Below the pieces are notes generated by a model. It did not search any database. It saw nothing but the letters and a program-made list of their open reading frames with translations, and had not been told where the DNA came from. A program made the position numbers and the translations under genes. Positions 26,539 to 35,832 of a stretch of DNA of 64,000 nt are shown one piece after another (the first letter of the stretch is position 1; every line of letters begins with the position of its first letter). The DNA comes from Spongiactinospora sp. TRM90649 (GTDB lineage: Bacteria > Actinomycetota > Actinomycetes > Streptosporangiales > Streptosporangiaceae): contig NZ_JARLTC010000006.1 in assembly GCF_029382225.1 (NCBI RefSeq), positions 248,001 through 312,000 on the forward strand, written 5' to 3'.

Positions 26539-27888
26539 CTATATCGCGCCGGAGAGGCTGCGGACGGTGAGACCTGCGCCGAGGAGGACGACGATGGTGG
26601 CGGTGCCGATGGGTGTGAGGGTGGAGAGACGGGCGGGGAGGCGGTCGAGGTGGCTGGTGAGGCGGACCAGGAGGAGGCCGGTGACGGTGAGGGTGGCGGC
26701 CATGCCGAGGCCGTAGGCGGCGACCAGGGCGATGCCGAACCAGGTGCGGCCAAGGGCGATGGCGCCGAGGAGTACGACCAGGGCTGATGGGCTGGGGACC
26801 AGTCCGCCTGCGACGCCCATGCCGACTAGGCCGCTGCGGGAGTGCCCGTGCCCGTGCCCGTGCCCGTGGCCGTGCCCATGGCCGTGGGGATGGGGGGTGC
26901 GGCGGTTGTGGAGGGCGGAGCGGAGGAGGACGGCTCCGACGATGACGATCAGGATGCCGCTCAGGACGCCCAGCCAGCCGAGTACCGATTCGCCCGCCAG
27001 CGCCGAGAACGCGCTCAGCAGCAGGCCCACCACGATCACGCCGGCCGTGTGGGTGGCGGTGACCGTCGCGCCGACGATCAGGGCGTCTCGGCGGCGGCCG
27101 CGGCGTCCGGCCAGGTAGGCGGCCATGATTGTCTTGCCGTGGCCAGGGATCAGCGCGTGGCCCGCGCCCAGGACCAGTGCGAGGAGGATCGCGAGCAGGC
27201 CGAGCGGCACGGTCAGGGCGTCCGCGCCCGTGAGCGAGGTGAAGAGGCGGTCGATGCCGCCGAGCAGGTCGCCGAACGGCCCGCCGGACGGCAGGAGCGG
27301 CAGCCCCCGGCCCGCCGTCCCTCCCGCGTTTTCCGCGCCGGGTTCGACGGTCAGCCGTGCCGACCGCTGGTCGAGCGGGCTGGACAGCGAATCTTCGGGA
27401 TAGACGCGCAACTCGCGGCTGACGCTCGTCGCGGGCACCGAGGAGGCGGTCAGGCGCACGCCGTCCGAGACGGCGGTGATCTCACGCCATCCGGCCCGGC
27501 CGAGCTGGTGGGCGTCGGTGAACTCCACGGACGCCTTCCCCGACAGGTCGGCGCGGGCGCTCAGCGCGCAGGTGAGGGTGCTGGTCCGCAGTCCGCCCTG
27601 TCCCGGCCGGTAGGCGAAGGAGGCCTTCTCGACCCGCCAGGGCACGGTCACGCCGTTGACGGCCAGCCGCTGGTCCCTGGCCAGTTCGGCGCAGCGGGCA
27701 GTGGCGTGGCGGGTGGTTCCGGTCTTGGCCACGTCGGGTTCGGCCTGCAGGGTGGGCAGTTCGGCCGCGTCCACGACGGCGGTGTTCTCGACCCGGTCGG
27801 GCAGCACCCGCAGCCCGTCGTAGTGGTTCACGGTGAAGTTGCCGAGCGGGTGCGCCGCCAGCGCGGCGGCCAGGATGAGCGCGATCAT
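26539..27888 (-). CDS. NicO/RcnA-type nickel-cobalt transporter with N-terminal domain
   Basis: 449 aa. A signal peptide is followed by a ~200-residue beta-rich extracellular domain (from HPLGNFTVNHYDGL), then about six membrane helices of the NicO family: GAGHALIPGHGKTIMAAYL and GATVTATHTAGV carry the metal-site histidines. A cytosolic loop holds a poly-(His-Gly) run that probably binds metal. It likely moves Ni2+ or Co2+ across the membrane. The ATG overlaps the stop of the TPR gene by 4 bp. Confidence 0.8.
   Translation of the reverse strand: MIALILAAALAAHPLGNFTVNHYDGLRVLPDRVENTAVVDAAELPTLQAEPDVAKTGTTRHATARCAELARDQRLAVNGVTVPWRVEKASFAYRPGQGGLRTSTLTCALSARADLSGKASVEFTDAHQLGRAGWREITAVSDGVRLTASSVPATSVSRELRVYPEDSLSSPLDQRSARLTVEPGAENAGGTAGRGLPLLPSGGPFGDLLGGIDRLFTSLTGADALTVPLGLLAILLALVLGAGHALIPGHGKTIMAAYLAGRRGRRRDALIVGATVTATHTAGVIVVGLLLSAFSALAGESVLGWLGVLSGILIVIVGAVLLRSALHNRRTPHPHGHGHGHGHGHGHGHSRSGLVGMGVAGGLVPSPSALVVLLGAIALGRTWFGIALVAAYGLGMAATLTVTGLLLVRLTSHLDRLPARLSTLTPIGTATIVVLLGAGLTVRSLSGAI
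26842..26886 (+). repeat. Hexanucleotide repeat encoding a His-Gly run
   Basis: A tandem run of GTGCCC-type hexamers encodes the alternating His-Gly metal-binding loop of the minus-strand NicO transporter. Copy number could vary by slippage without changing frame. Confidence 0.7.
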
Positions 27889-29213
27889 GACGGCCTTCCG
27901 AGGGCGGGCAGAGCGGGGTCGAACGCCGGGTTGAACTCGCGGACCAGCGCCCGGCTGCGGCGGGCCTCGGCGTCCATGCCGAGCGCCTTCTCGATCTCGG
28001 CCCGGTGGTGCGCGGCCAGCGCGTCGCGCCGTCCGGTGGCCAGGGCCTCGCGGGCGAACGGCAGCGCCTCGCGCGGGCGTCCGGCGCGGAACAGCGCCCA
28101 GGCCAGGGCGTCGGCGGCGGCCAGGTTCGGGTTGCGGGCGTACTCGGTCCGCGCGTGGCGGACGGCGAGCGCCGGATCCCCGTGGTCGGCCTCGTACTCC
28201 GCCCACATCACGTCGTCGCGGACCCCCGCCGCGCTCGACAGGTCGCGCACCGCCCGCAGCAGCCGCCACTGCTCCGCCGGGTCCTGCCCCGACGCGACGC
28301 GGACCTCGGCGTACTCGATCACGTGCTGGGGGAGCGGCAGCCGGTCCACGGCGGTGCGGTAGAGCTCGGCGGCGGTGTCCAACCGTCCGGCGAGGGCCGC
28401 CGCGCGGGCCTTGCCGACGACGGCCGGCAGGTAGGTGGGATAGGCGGCGAGCGCCCGGTCGTACTCCTCGTCCGCCGTGCGCAGGTCGCCCGCGCGCAGC
28501 GCCAGCTCGCCCAGCCGGTGCCGGCAGTAGGCCACGTCGGCCGGGTAGAAGGCGTCGGCGAGCGCGGAGCGCAGCAGTTCCTCCGCCCGGCCGAGGTCGC
28601 CGCGCAGCTCGGCGGCGTAGGAGGCGCGGCTGAACGAGGCGACGCCCGGGCGGAGGCGCATCATCCGGTCGATCGCCCGGTCGGCGTCGGCCAGGCGGCC
28701 GAGCTGGGTGTAGGCGTCGGCGAGCACGCCGTACCCGGCTGGGCCGTAGGGGTTGGCGCTGGTGGCGCTCCGGGCCAGCCGTACGGCCTGCGCGAACTCG
28801 TGCCGCCCGGCGGCGAGGGCGGCCTGCCCGGTCAGCCCGGCGGCGTTGCCGGGGGACAGGCGCAGCGAGGTCGCGAGGGCCTGTTCGGCCTTCGGGTAGT
28901 AGGCGGGGTCGGCGGTGAGCCTGGCCTGTTCCACGTAGGCCGTGCCGAGCGTGGCCCACGCCTGGTGGTCCTTGGGCAGCCGGGTGAGGCGGGTCTGCAG
29001 CGCGGTCACCGTCCGGTCCAGGTCGGCGGCCGAGCCCGCGGCCCGTTCGTAGGCGATCCCGGCCGGCGGGGCGGTGGGCGGCGAGGCGCCGGGAGACGAG
29101 GTCGGTGAAGAGAAGGGGACGAGCGTGGCGAACGCGGTCAGCGCCCCGGCCACCGCGATCGCCGCGGCCGGTGGCGCGGCCCTGCGCAGGAGCGTTCTGC
29201 TGCGGATGTTCAT
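27885..29213 (-). CDS. Exported tetratricopeptide-repeat protein
   Basis: 442 aa. An Arg-rich N-terminus and hydrophobic stretch (residues 12-34) form a signal anchor. After a Ser/Pro linker come about nine helical hairpins of TPR type (WATLGTAYVEQARL, AEQALATSLRLSPGN, AGYGVLADAYTQLGRLADAD, ALAWALFRAGRPREALPFA). It probably scaffolds partners outside the membrane. It lies between a DUF4331 protein and a metal transporter and overlaps the latter's start, suggesting one functional unit. No enzymatic motif is seen. Confidence 0.75.
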   Translation of the reverse strand: MNIRSRTLLRRAAPPAAAIAVAGALTAFATLVPFSSPTSSPGASPPTAPPAGIAYERAAGSAADLDRTVTALQTRLTRLPKDHQAWATLGTAYVEQARLTADPAYYPKAEQALATSLRLSPGNAAGLTGQAALAAGRHEFAQAVRLARSATSANPYGPAGYGVLADAYTQLGRLADADRAIDRMMRLRPGVASFSRASYAAELRGDLGRAEELLRSALADAFYPADVAYCRHRLGELALRAGDLRTADEEYDRALAAYPTYLPAVVGKARAAALAGRLDTAAELYRTAVDRLPLPQHVIEYAEVRVASGQDPAEQWRLLRAVRDLSSAAGVRDDVMWAEYEADHGDPALAVRHARTEYARNPNLAAADALAWALFRAGRPREALPFAREALATGRRDALAAHHRAEIEKALGMDAEARRSRALVREFNPAFDPALPALGRPS

Positions 29214-29334
29214 CGTGATCTCCCGAGGGGATCCTGGACTTCAGTCGTGGCGCGGAAACGTGGCTGAAGCGGGAAGATCCAGCCGTGGGGAGCGGGGCAA
29301 GGCGGCCCGTCCGAGGTAGGGGAAGGGCATGGAA

Positions 29335-29364
29335 AGGAGCGGGGCCCGCCCTGCGGCGGGCCCC
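29335..29364 (-). terminator. Intrinsic terminator after the DUF4331 gene
   Basis: A perfect 10-bp stem (29341-29350 with 29355-29364) with a 4-nt loop, followed on the minus strand by CTCCTTTCC. It lies 18 bp after the DUF4331 stop codon and should limit read-through into the TPR-transporter genes. Confidence 0.75.
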
Positions 29365-29382
29365 ACGGAGCGCGATGACGCC

Positions 29383-30771
29383 TTAGTTCTGGTTGACGGC
29401 CTTGTTGCTGGGGAGCGGGAGGTAGGGGAAGGTCGTGCCGAACGGCACGTCGTTCTTGTCCACCTTGTCCCCGGCGGCCAGCGGCTGGACGATCTTGCCC
29501 GTCTGTGCCGCGCCCTCCAGCGCCTGCAGCTCGATGTCCACCACGTCGTCCGCCAGGCGGCGGCCGTTCGGGAATCCGGCGAGGTCGCCGCCGATCACGC
29601 CGAGCCGATTCGGGTCCTTGGTGGGCGGGATCGACATGTTCAGCCGCAGCATCTCCGACGGGCGGAACTTGTCGGGGTTCACGTCCTTGTTCAGGAGCTG
29701 CGAGTTGAGGTCGGCCTTGATCGGGCCGTTGGCCTTGGCGATGCCGGTCAGGAAGATCTCGACCAGGTCGTTGCGCGGGGTCTTCGGCGCCTTGATCCCG
29801 TAGATGGACTCGATCAGCGCGGGCACCTCGGGGTTGGTGACCCTCTTGACCAGGGCCGGCACGTCGGCGTCCTTGGCCGGCGGCAGGGCGTTGAAGGCGT
29901 CCTTCATCCCGGCCGCCGCGACGACCTCGTTGACCAGCGGGTTGCCCAGCCGGGAGACCTGGGTGTAGCCGTGCGAGCCCTTCTTGTCGGTGGTGGACCA
30001 CACGCCGACGACCGGGTTGCGCTTGGCGTCACCCTTCAGCGCGAGGTCCTCGGCGGGCACCTGGAGGACGAGCGCGCTGGTGCTGTAGCCCTTGAGGGTG
30101 TCCTGCCCGACCTCGGACAGGTCGCCTCCGTAGACCAGGTCGAAGATGCGCAGGTCGAGGAAGAACGGGTCGTCGGCCTGGCCGGCGTAGGCCTTCCCGC
30201 CGTCGGGGAGGCCCTTGACGGCCTGCGAGCGCAGCGTCCCGTAGTTCGGCATCGAGGCGGGGCCGACGTTGCTGGGGGCGGCTATGGCGTCCGAGAGGAG
30301 CGTCTTGGTGCCCGACTCGGTGATCCTCTTCAGCGTGTAGCGCTGCTTGTAGAGCAGGTTCGGGTCGTCGAGCGAGGTGACGGGGCCGTTGTTGTACAGG
30401 AACGTGGTGTTGCCACGCCTGTCGTTGTCGCGGAACGTCCACTGGTAGGTGATGTCCGGCTTGGCGTCGCCGTCATTGTCGATTTTGATGTTGTAGCGGG
30501 AGTTCGTGTCCCACGTGTAGAAGTTCGGGCCGCCCTGGGGGTCCTGGAACGGGATCCAGTTGGCCACCAGGGTCACCGTGTCCGCCTTGTCCGGGCTGAC
30601 GAAGGCGTAGACGTCGGTGTTGTCGTTGCGGGGGTCCCCCGCGATCATCGGTGCCTCGCGGTGCGAGGAGGCCGTGCCGGTTTCGGCGCGGAGCAGGGTG
30701 ATGGAGGAGGCGGCCAGCGCCCCCACCAGACCCAGCCCGATCAGGGCGCGCCGGTTGATCCGGAGTTCCAT
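29383..30771 (-). CDS. DUF4331 secreted protein
   Basis: 462 aa. The N-terminus INRRALIGLGLVGALAAS is a twin-arginine or Sec signal. The mature part begins SSHREAPMIAGDPRNDNTDVYAF, the hallmark of DUF4331, and continues with the family's beta-rich body. Function is unknown for this family. In several actinomycetes DUF4331 genes accompany TPR and nickel-transporter genes as here. It has its own terminator, so the downstream pair may be expressed partly independently. The ribosome site AAAGGACC precedes the ATG. Confidence 0.85.
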   Translation of the reverse strand: MELRINRRALIGLGLVGALAASSITLLRAETGTASSHREAPMIAGDPRNDNTDVYAFVSPDKADTVTLVANWIPFQDPQGGPNFYTWDTNSRYNIKIDNDGDAKPDITYQWTFRDNDRRGNTTFLYNNGPVTSLDDPNLLYKQRYTLKRITESGTKTLLSDAIAAPSNVGPASMPNYGTLRSQAVKGLPDGGKAYAGQADDPFFLDLRIFDLVYGGDLSEVGQDTLKGYSTSALVLQVPAEDLALKGDAKRNPVVGVWSTTDKKGSHGYTQVSRLGNPLVNEVVAAAGMKDAFNALPPAKDADVPALVKRVTNPEVPALIESIYGIKAPKTPRNDLVEIFLTGIAKANGPIKADLNSQLLNKDVNPDKFRPSEMLRLNMSIPPTKDPNRLGVIGGDLAGFPNGRRLADDVVDIELQALEGAAQTGKIVQPLAAGDKVDKNDVPFGTTFPYLPLPSNKAVNQN

Positions 30772-30905
30772 GTCGGTTCGGTCCTTTCGACCAAGCGTGC
30801 GGTCGCCAGATCGCGGTGACCACAGGTGATTGCGAGAGGTCCGGCCGGGTCCTCGCCCACCTATTCGCAGCCACCGTCGCTTCGGATCGAACCGAAATCA
30901 ATCGT

Positions 30906-32723
30906 TTACTCGGCGCCCTCCGCCGCCATCGCCTCCTCACCGACCACGAACTGCGTCGTGGCCAGCTCGCGGTACAGCTCGTCGCCGTGCACCAGCTCGG
31001 CGTGGGTGCCGGAGGCGCGCACCCGTCCCGCCTCCAGGACCACGATCCGCTCGGCCCGGGTGACCGTGGACAGCCGGTGCGCGATCACCAGCACCGTGGT
31101 GCTGCCAGAGACCTCCTCGATCACGTCGCGCAGCCGCAACTCGTTGACCGCGTCGAGCTGGGAGGTCGCCTCGTCCAGCAGCAGCACGCGCGGACGGCGC
31201 AGCAGCGCCCTGGCGATCGCCACCCGCTGCCGCTCGCCCCCGGAGAGCATCAGGCCGCGGTGCCCCACCTGGGTCGCCAGGCCCTCGGGCAGGCGGGCCA
31301 CCAGGTCGGCGAGCTGGGTGCGTGCGACCACCTCGTCAAGCTCCTCGTCGGTGACGCCGGGGGCGCCGAACACGAGGTTCTCCCGGAGCGACCCGGCCAG
31401 TACCGGGGTGTCCTGCTCGACGTAGCCGATCATGGCGCGCAGCTCGCTCAGCGGGATGTCGCGCAGGTCGGCGCCGTCGAGGGTGATCGTGCCCGAGGTG
31501 GGCTCGTAGAAGCGTTCGAGCAACGCGAAGATGGTGGACTTGCCCGCTCCTGACGGCCCGACGAGCGCGGTCATGTGCCCTGCGGCGATCTCGAAGGACA
31601 CGCCGTCCAGGGCGGGGGAGCGGTCGGCGTCGTAGCCGAAGCGCACGTCGGCGAGGGCGAGCGCGGCGGGCGCGGAGCCCGTCCTGGGCGCGGGGTCGTC
31701 GAGCGGTTCGACGTCGAGTTCCTCGACCTCGCGCATCCGGGTCACGGCGGCGAGGCCGGTCTGGAGCTGGGTGGCGCCCTCGACCAGCATCGCGATCGGG
31801 CCGGTCAGGTAGAAGAGGTAGAGCAGGAAGGCGATCAGCGAGGAGACCTCCAGTGTCCCCGAGGCCACCCGCACGCCGCCGACGCCGAGCACGGCCAGGA
31901 ACGAGAGCTGCACTCCGAGCCAGGTCGAGGTGCCCGCGATGGCGCTCCAGCCGGCGGCGGTGACGCCCTTGCGCCAGGCGCGGTTCGCCGCGCCGCGCAC
32001 GGCCTCCGTCTCGCGCGCCTCCGCGCCCGCCGCCTTGACCGTGCGGAACGCCTGCAGGGCGCGGTCGAGTACCGCGCCCATCTCGCCGAGGGCCTCCTGC
32101 GCCTGGGTGGTGGCCCTGCCGATGCGGGGAAACACGAACAGCGCCGTGGCCCCGACCACGACGAGGACGCCGAGGGTGACCCCGAGCAGCACCGCGTCCA
32201 TCACCGCCATCAGTGCCAGGCATCCGGCCAGCATGAACAGCGCGGTGATGCCGTTGGTGACGCCGCTGGTGCACACCGCCCGCAGCAGCGTGGTGTCGGC
32301 GGTGACGCGGGAGATCAGGTCGCCGGGCTTGAGCCGGTCCACATCGGGGACCCGCAGCCGCAGCATCCGGCCCACGAGCCGCAGCCGGGCGTCGAGCACG
32401 ATGCTCTCCGCCGTGCGTTCGAGGATGTAGGCGGCGGCGGCCGACACCGCGGCGCCGAACAGCACCAGCACGGTCAGCGTGACGATCGGGGCGACCAGGG
32501 ACGCGCCGGAGCCGAAGGCGTCGATCACGGACTTGGCCACCAGGGGTTCGGCCAGTCCGGACATGCCGCCGACGAAGCCGAGCAGGCCGCCGCCGACGAG
32601 CGTCCACTTGCGCGGGCGGATGTGGGTGAGCAGGAGTCGCCACGAGCCCTTGGCGGGCGCGGGCGCGGACCCCGGGGAGAGCGAGGCCGCGGGGGCGGCC
32701 GGCGAGCCGTTGGGGGAGTTCAC
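30906..32723 (-). CDS. ABC exporter, fused membrane and ATPase domains
   Basis: 605 aa half-transporter. Six membrane helices occupy about residues 38-320, and the nucleotide-binding domain follows: Walker A GPSGAGKST, signature LSGGERQR, Walker B VLLLDEATSQLD and the switch His in VIAHRL. It should dimerise and export a drug, lipid or peptide. The GTG start at 32723 has no clear ribosome site, so a shorter start or a leaderless transcript is possible. No substrate-linked neighbour is seen. Confidence 0.85.
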   Translation of the reverse strand: MNSPNGSPAAPAASLSPGSAPAPAKGSWRLLLTHIRPRKWTLVGGGLLGFVGGMSGLAEPLVAKSVIDAFGSGASLVAPIVTLTVLVLFGAAVSAAAAYILERTAESIVLDARLRLVGRMLRLRVPDVDRLKPGDLISRVTADTTLLRAVCTSGVTNGITALFMLAGCLALMAVMDAVLLGVTLGVLVVVGATALFVFPRIGRATTQAQEALGEMGAVLDRALQAFRTVKAAGAEARETEAVRGAANRAWRKGVTAAGWSAIAGTSTWLGVQLSFLAVLGVGGVRVASGTLEVSSLIAFLLYLFYLTGPIAMLVEGATQLQTGLAAVTRMREVEELDVEPLDDPAPRTGSAPAALALADVRFGYDADRSPALDGVSFEIAAGHMTALVGPSGAGKSTIFALLERFYEPTSGTITLDGADLRDIPLSELRAMIGYVEQDTPVLAGSLRENLVFGAPGVTDEELDEVVARTQLADLVARLPEGLATQVGHRGLMLSGGERQRVAIARALLRRPRVLLLDEATSQLDAVNELRLRDVIEEVSGSTTVLVIAHRLSTVTRAERIVVLEAGRVRASGTHAELVHGDELYRELATTQFVVGEEAMAAEGAE

Positions 32724-32936
32724 AAAACGGTCAACGGGGCCGCTCCGCGCGGGCGTTCCTGCCGGGCGGGAAGTTCGTTACAAAGTCGGGGGCGAGTCAG
32801 CCCAAAGTATGAGGCGGGGCGGACACCCGCGGTGATTGGCCGTACGGCAAACCGGGAACGGCGGTGGTTGCGAAGCCTCTCCTTCGCGTATCGGGGGCCG
32901 AACTCCCGGGGCGTGCGCCCGGGCCTGCGGCCACGA

Positions 32937-32974
32937 GGGGCATCCCCGCCGGAGAACCCGACCGGGGATGCCCC
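32937..32974. repeat. Perfect 12-bp inverted repeat
   Basis: GGGGCATCCCCG (32937-32948) pairs with CGGGGATGCCCC (32963-32974) across 14 nt. No T-run follows on either strand, so it is more likely an operator or transcript-stabilising hairpin than a terminator. Confidence 0.5.
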
Positions 32975-33019
32975 CCCGGTAGAACCCGCAATGTCGCTGG
33001 TGCCGGGCCTAATGTCCCT

Positions 33020-33052
33020 TATGGGAGGTATTGCGGGGATACGGCTCCCATA
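33020..33052 (+). promoter_or_regulatory. Candidate hut operator upstream of hutU
   Basis: TATGGGAG (33020-33027) and CTCCCATA (33045-33052) form a perfect 8-bp dyad separated by 17 bp, about 75 bp before the hutU start. The spacing is suitable for a dimeric repressor such as the RpiR-type regulator encoded next to hutU. Regulatory role is inferred from position and symmetry. Confidence 0.4.
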
Positions 33053-33125
33053 GGGATGGGTTGGTGGAGGTGCACCCGTAGGATCCGCTTACGGAGCCCT
33101 CGGCTCCTTGAGGAGAGGACGCATC

Positions 33126-34787
<1,662 letters not shown>

Positions 34788-34887
34788 TTCACCACATGCA
34801 GGAATGACTCTTGGTGTCAGGGTGTTCGTTGATACGTGGGCGAGGGACTGAACTGTTTCGATGCCATGCCGCCCGGCAGGGGGCGGC

Positions 34888-35832
34888 GTGGCAGGTGAGA
34901 AAGGTCCGCTGGCCACGCTCTTCAACGGCAGGAAGATGTCGCCCGTGCAGCGGCGCATCGCGCACTATCTGTCCGGTCACCTGACCGAGGTCATCTTCCT
35001 GTCCAGTGTGGAGCTGGCCGAGCGGGCTGGGGTCAGCCAGCCGTCCGTGACCAGGTTCGCAATGGTCCTGGGCTTCGCGGGCTATCCGGAGCTGCGCAGG
35101 GCGCTGCGCCCGCTGGCGATGGGCGGTGAGGAGCCGGCCGAACCCGCTCCTCCACCGCCCGGCGCCGCCGGGCACTGCGAGCCGGTCGAGGCGGGGCTGC
35201 GCGGCCTGGTCACGCTGCACCAGCGGCTGCGCACCCCAGAAGACGGACACAGCGAGGGGCACGGAGACGGGCACGGAGACGGGCACGGAGACGGGCACGG
35301 CGAGCGGAACGGCGACGGCGGGCAGCGCGGGCTGGCCGCGCGGATCGCCGACCTCGGCGGGGCGCTGGCGGCGGCGGAGCCGCTGCCGGTGCTCGGCCTG
35401 CGCTCCTCGGCGGGGCTGGCGGTCACATTGGGTTACTACGCCCGGCGGGTGCACCCCGACGTGCGGGTGCTCACCGGAGGCACGGAACTGGCCGACGGGC
35501 TGCACTCCGCGCGCCGGGCGGGCGCGGAGTGGCTGCTGGCCGTCATGCTGCCGCGCTACCCGGCGGAGGCGGTGCGCGCGCTGACCTACGCCGACCGGCT
35601 GGGGCTGCGGGTCGCCGTGATCACCGACCGGCCGGCCGTCCCGTTCCCGGCCGAGATCGTGCTCGACGTGCCGGTCGTCCACCGGCCTGTCACCGGCTCA
35701 CAGGAGGCGGCGATGGCCCTGGGCATGGCGCTGGTGGAGGCGATGGCCGACGCCGCGCCGCTGCGCACGCGGGCCAGACTGGAGGAGTTCGACCGGATGG
35801 CCGAGGAGACCGGGGCGTTCCATGAGGGCTAG
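34888..35832 (+). CDS. RpiR/MurR-family transcriptional regulator
   Basis: 314 aa. The N-terminal HTH is clear (MSPVQRRIAHYLSGHLTEVI, ELAERAGVSQPSVTRFA), and the C-terminal half is a SIS-type sugar-phosphate-isomerase fold (PVLGLRSSAGLAV, WLLAVMLPRYPAE). Between them is an unusual GHGD tandem repeat. RpiR regulators occur beside hut genes in actinomycetes, so it probably controls histidine use. The GTG at 34888 follows a G-rich ribosome-like site; ATG 34861 is an alternative. The stop is shared, through CTAG, with the convergent gene. Confidence 0.75.
   Translation: MAGEKGPLATLFNGRKMSPVQRRIAHYLSGHLTEVIFLSSVELAERAGVSQPSVTRFAMVLGFAGYPELRRALRPLAMGGEEPAEPAPPPPGAAGHCEPVEAGLRGLVTLHQRLRTPEDGHSEGHGDGHGDGHGDGHGERNGDGGQRGLAARIADLGGALAAAEPLPVLGLRSSAGLAVTLGYYARRVHPDVRVLTGGTELADGLHSARRAGAEWLLAVMLPRYPAEAVRALTYADRLGLRVAVITDRPAVPFPAEIVLDVPVVHRPVTGSQEAAMALGMALVEAMADAAPLRTRARLEEFDRMAEETGAFHEG
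35257..35300 (+). repeat. 12-bp tandem repeat inside the RpiR gene
   Basis: GGGCACGGAGAC occurs three times in tandem (35257, 35269, 35281) plus a partial fourth copy. It encodes in-frame Gly-His-Gly-Asp units in the linker between the HTH and SIS domains, so copy number may vary without breaking the gene. Confidence 0.85.

Larger units (their letters stand above)
32724..33125. other. Divergent intergenic region between the ABC exporter and hutU
   Basis: 402 bp with no gene. It holds a 12-bp hairpin at 32937-32974 without T-run, two loosely repeated CCGG-GAACCCG blocks beside it, an 8-bp dyad at 33020-33052 and a small hairpin at 33093-33107 just before the hutU ribosome site. Promoters for both genes should be here. 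Confidence 0.6.

Noticed and set aside
26842-26886. Regular short repeats as a possible CRISPR-like array
   Set aside because: They are hexamers in frame encoding His-Gly in a transporter loop, with no spacers and no cas genes.
32937-32974. Inverted repeat as a transcription terminator
   Set aside because: No T-run follows on either strand, and both flanking genes start, rather than end, here.
35257-35300. 12-bp direct repeats as an iteron or replication site
   Set aside because: The repeats are in frame inside a regulator gene and no replication gene is nearby.
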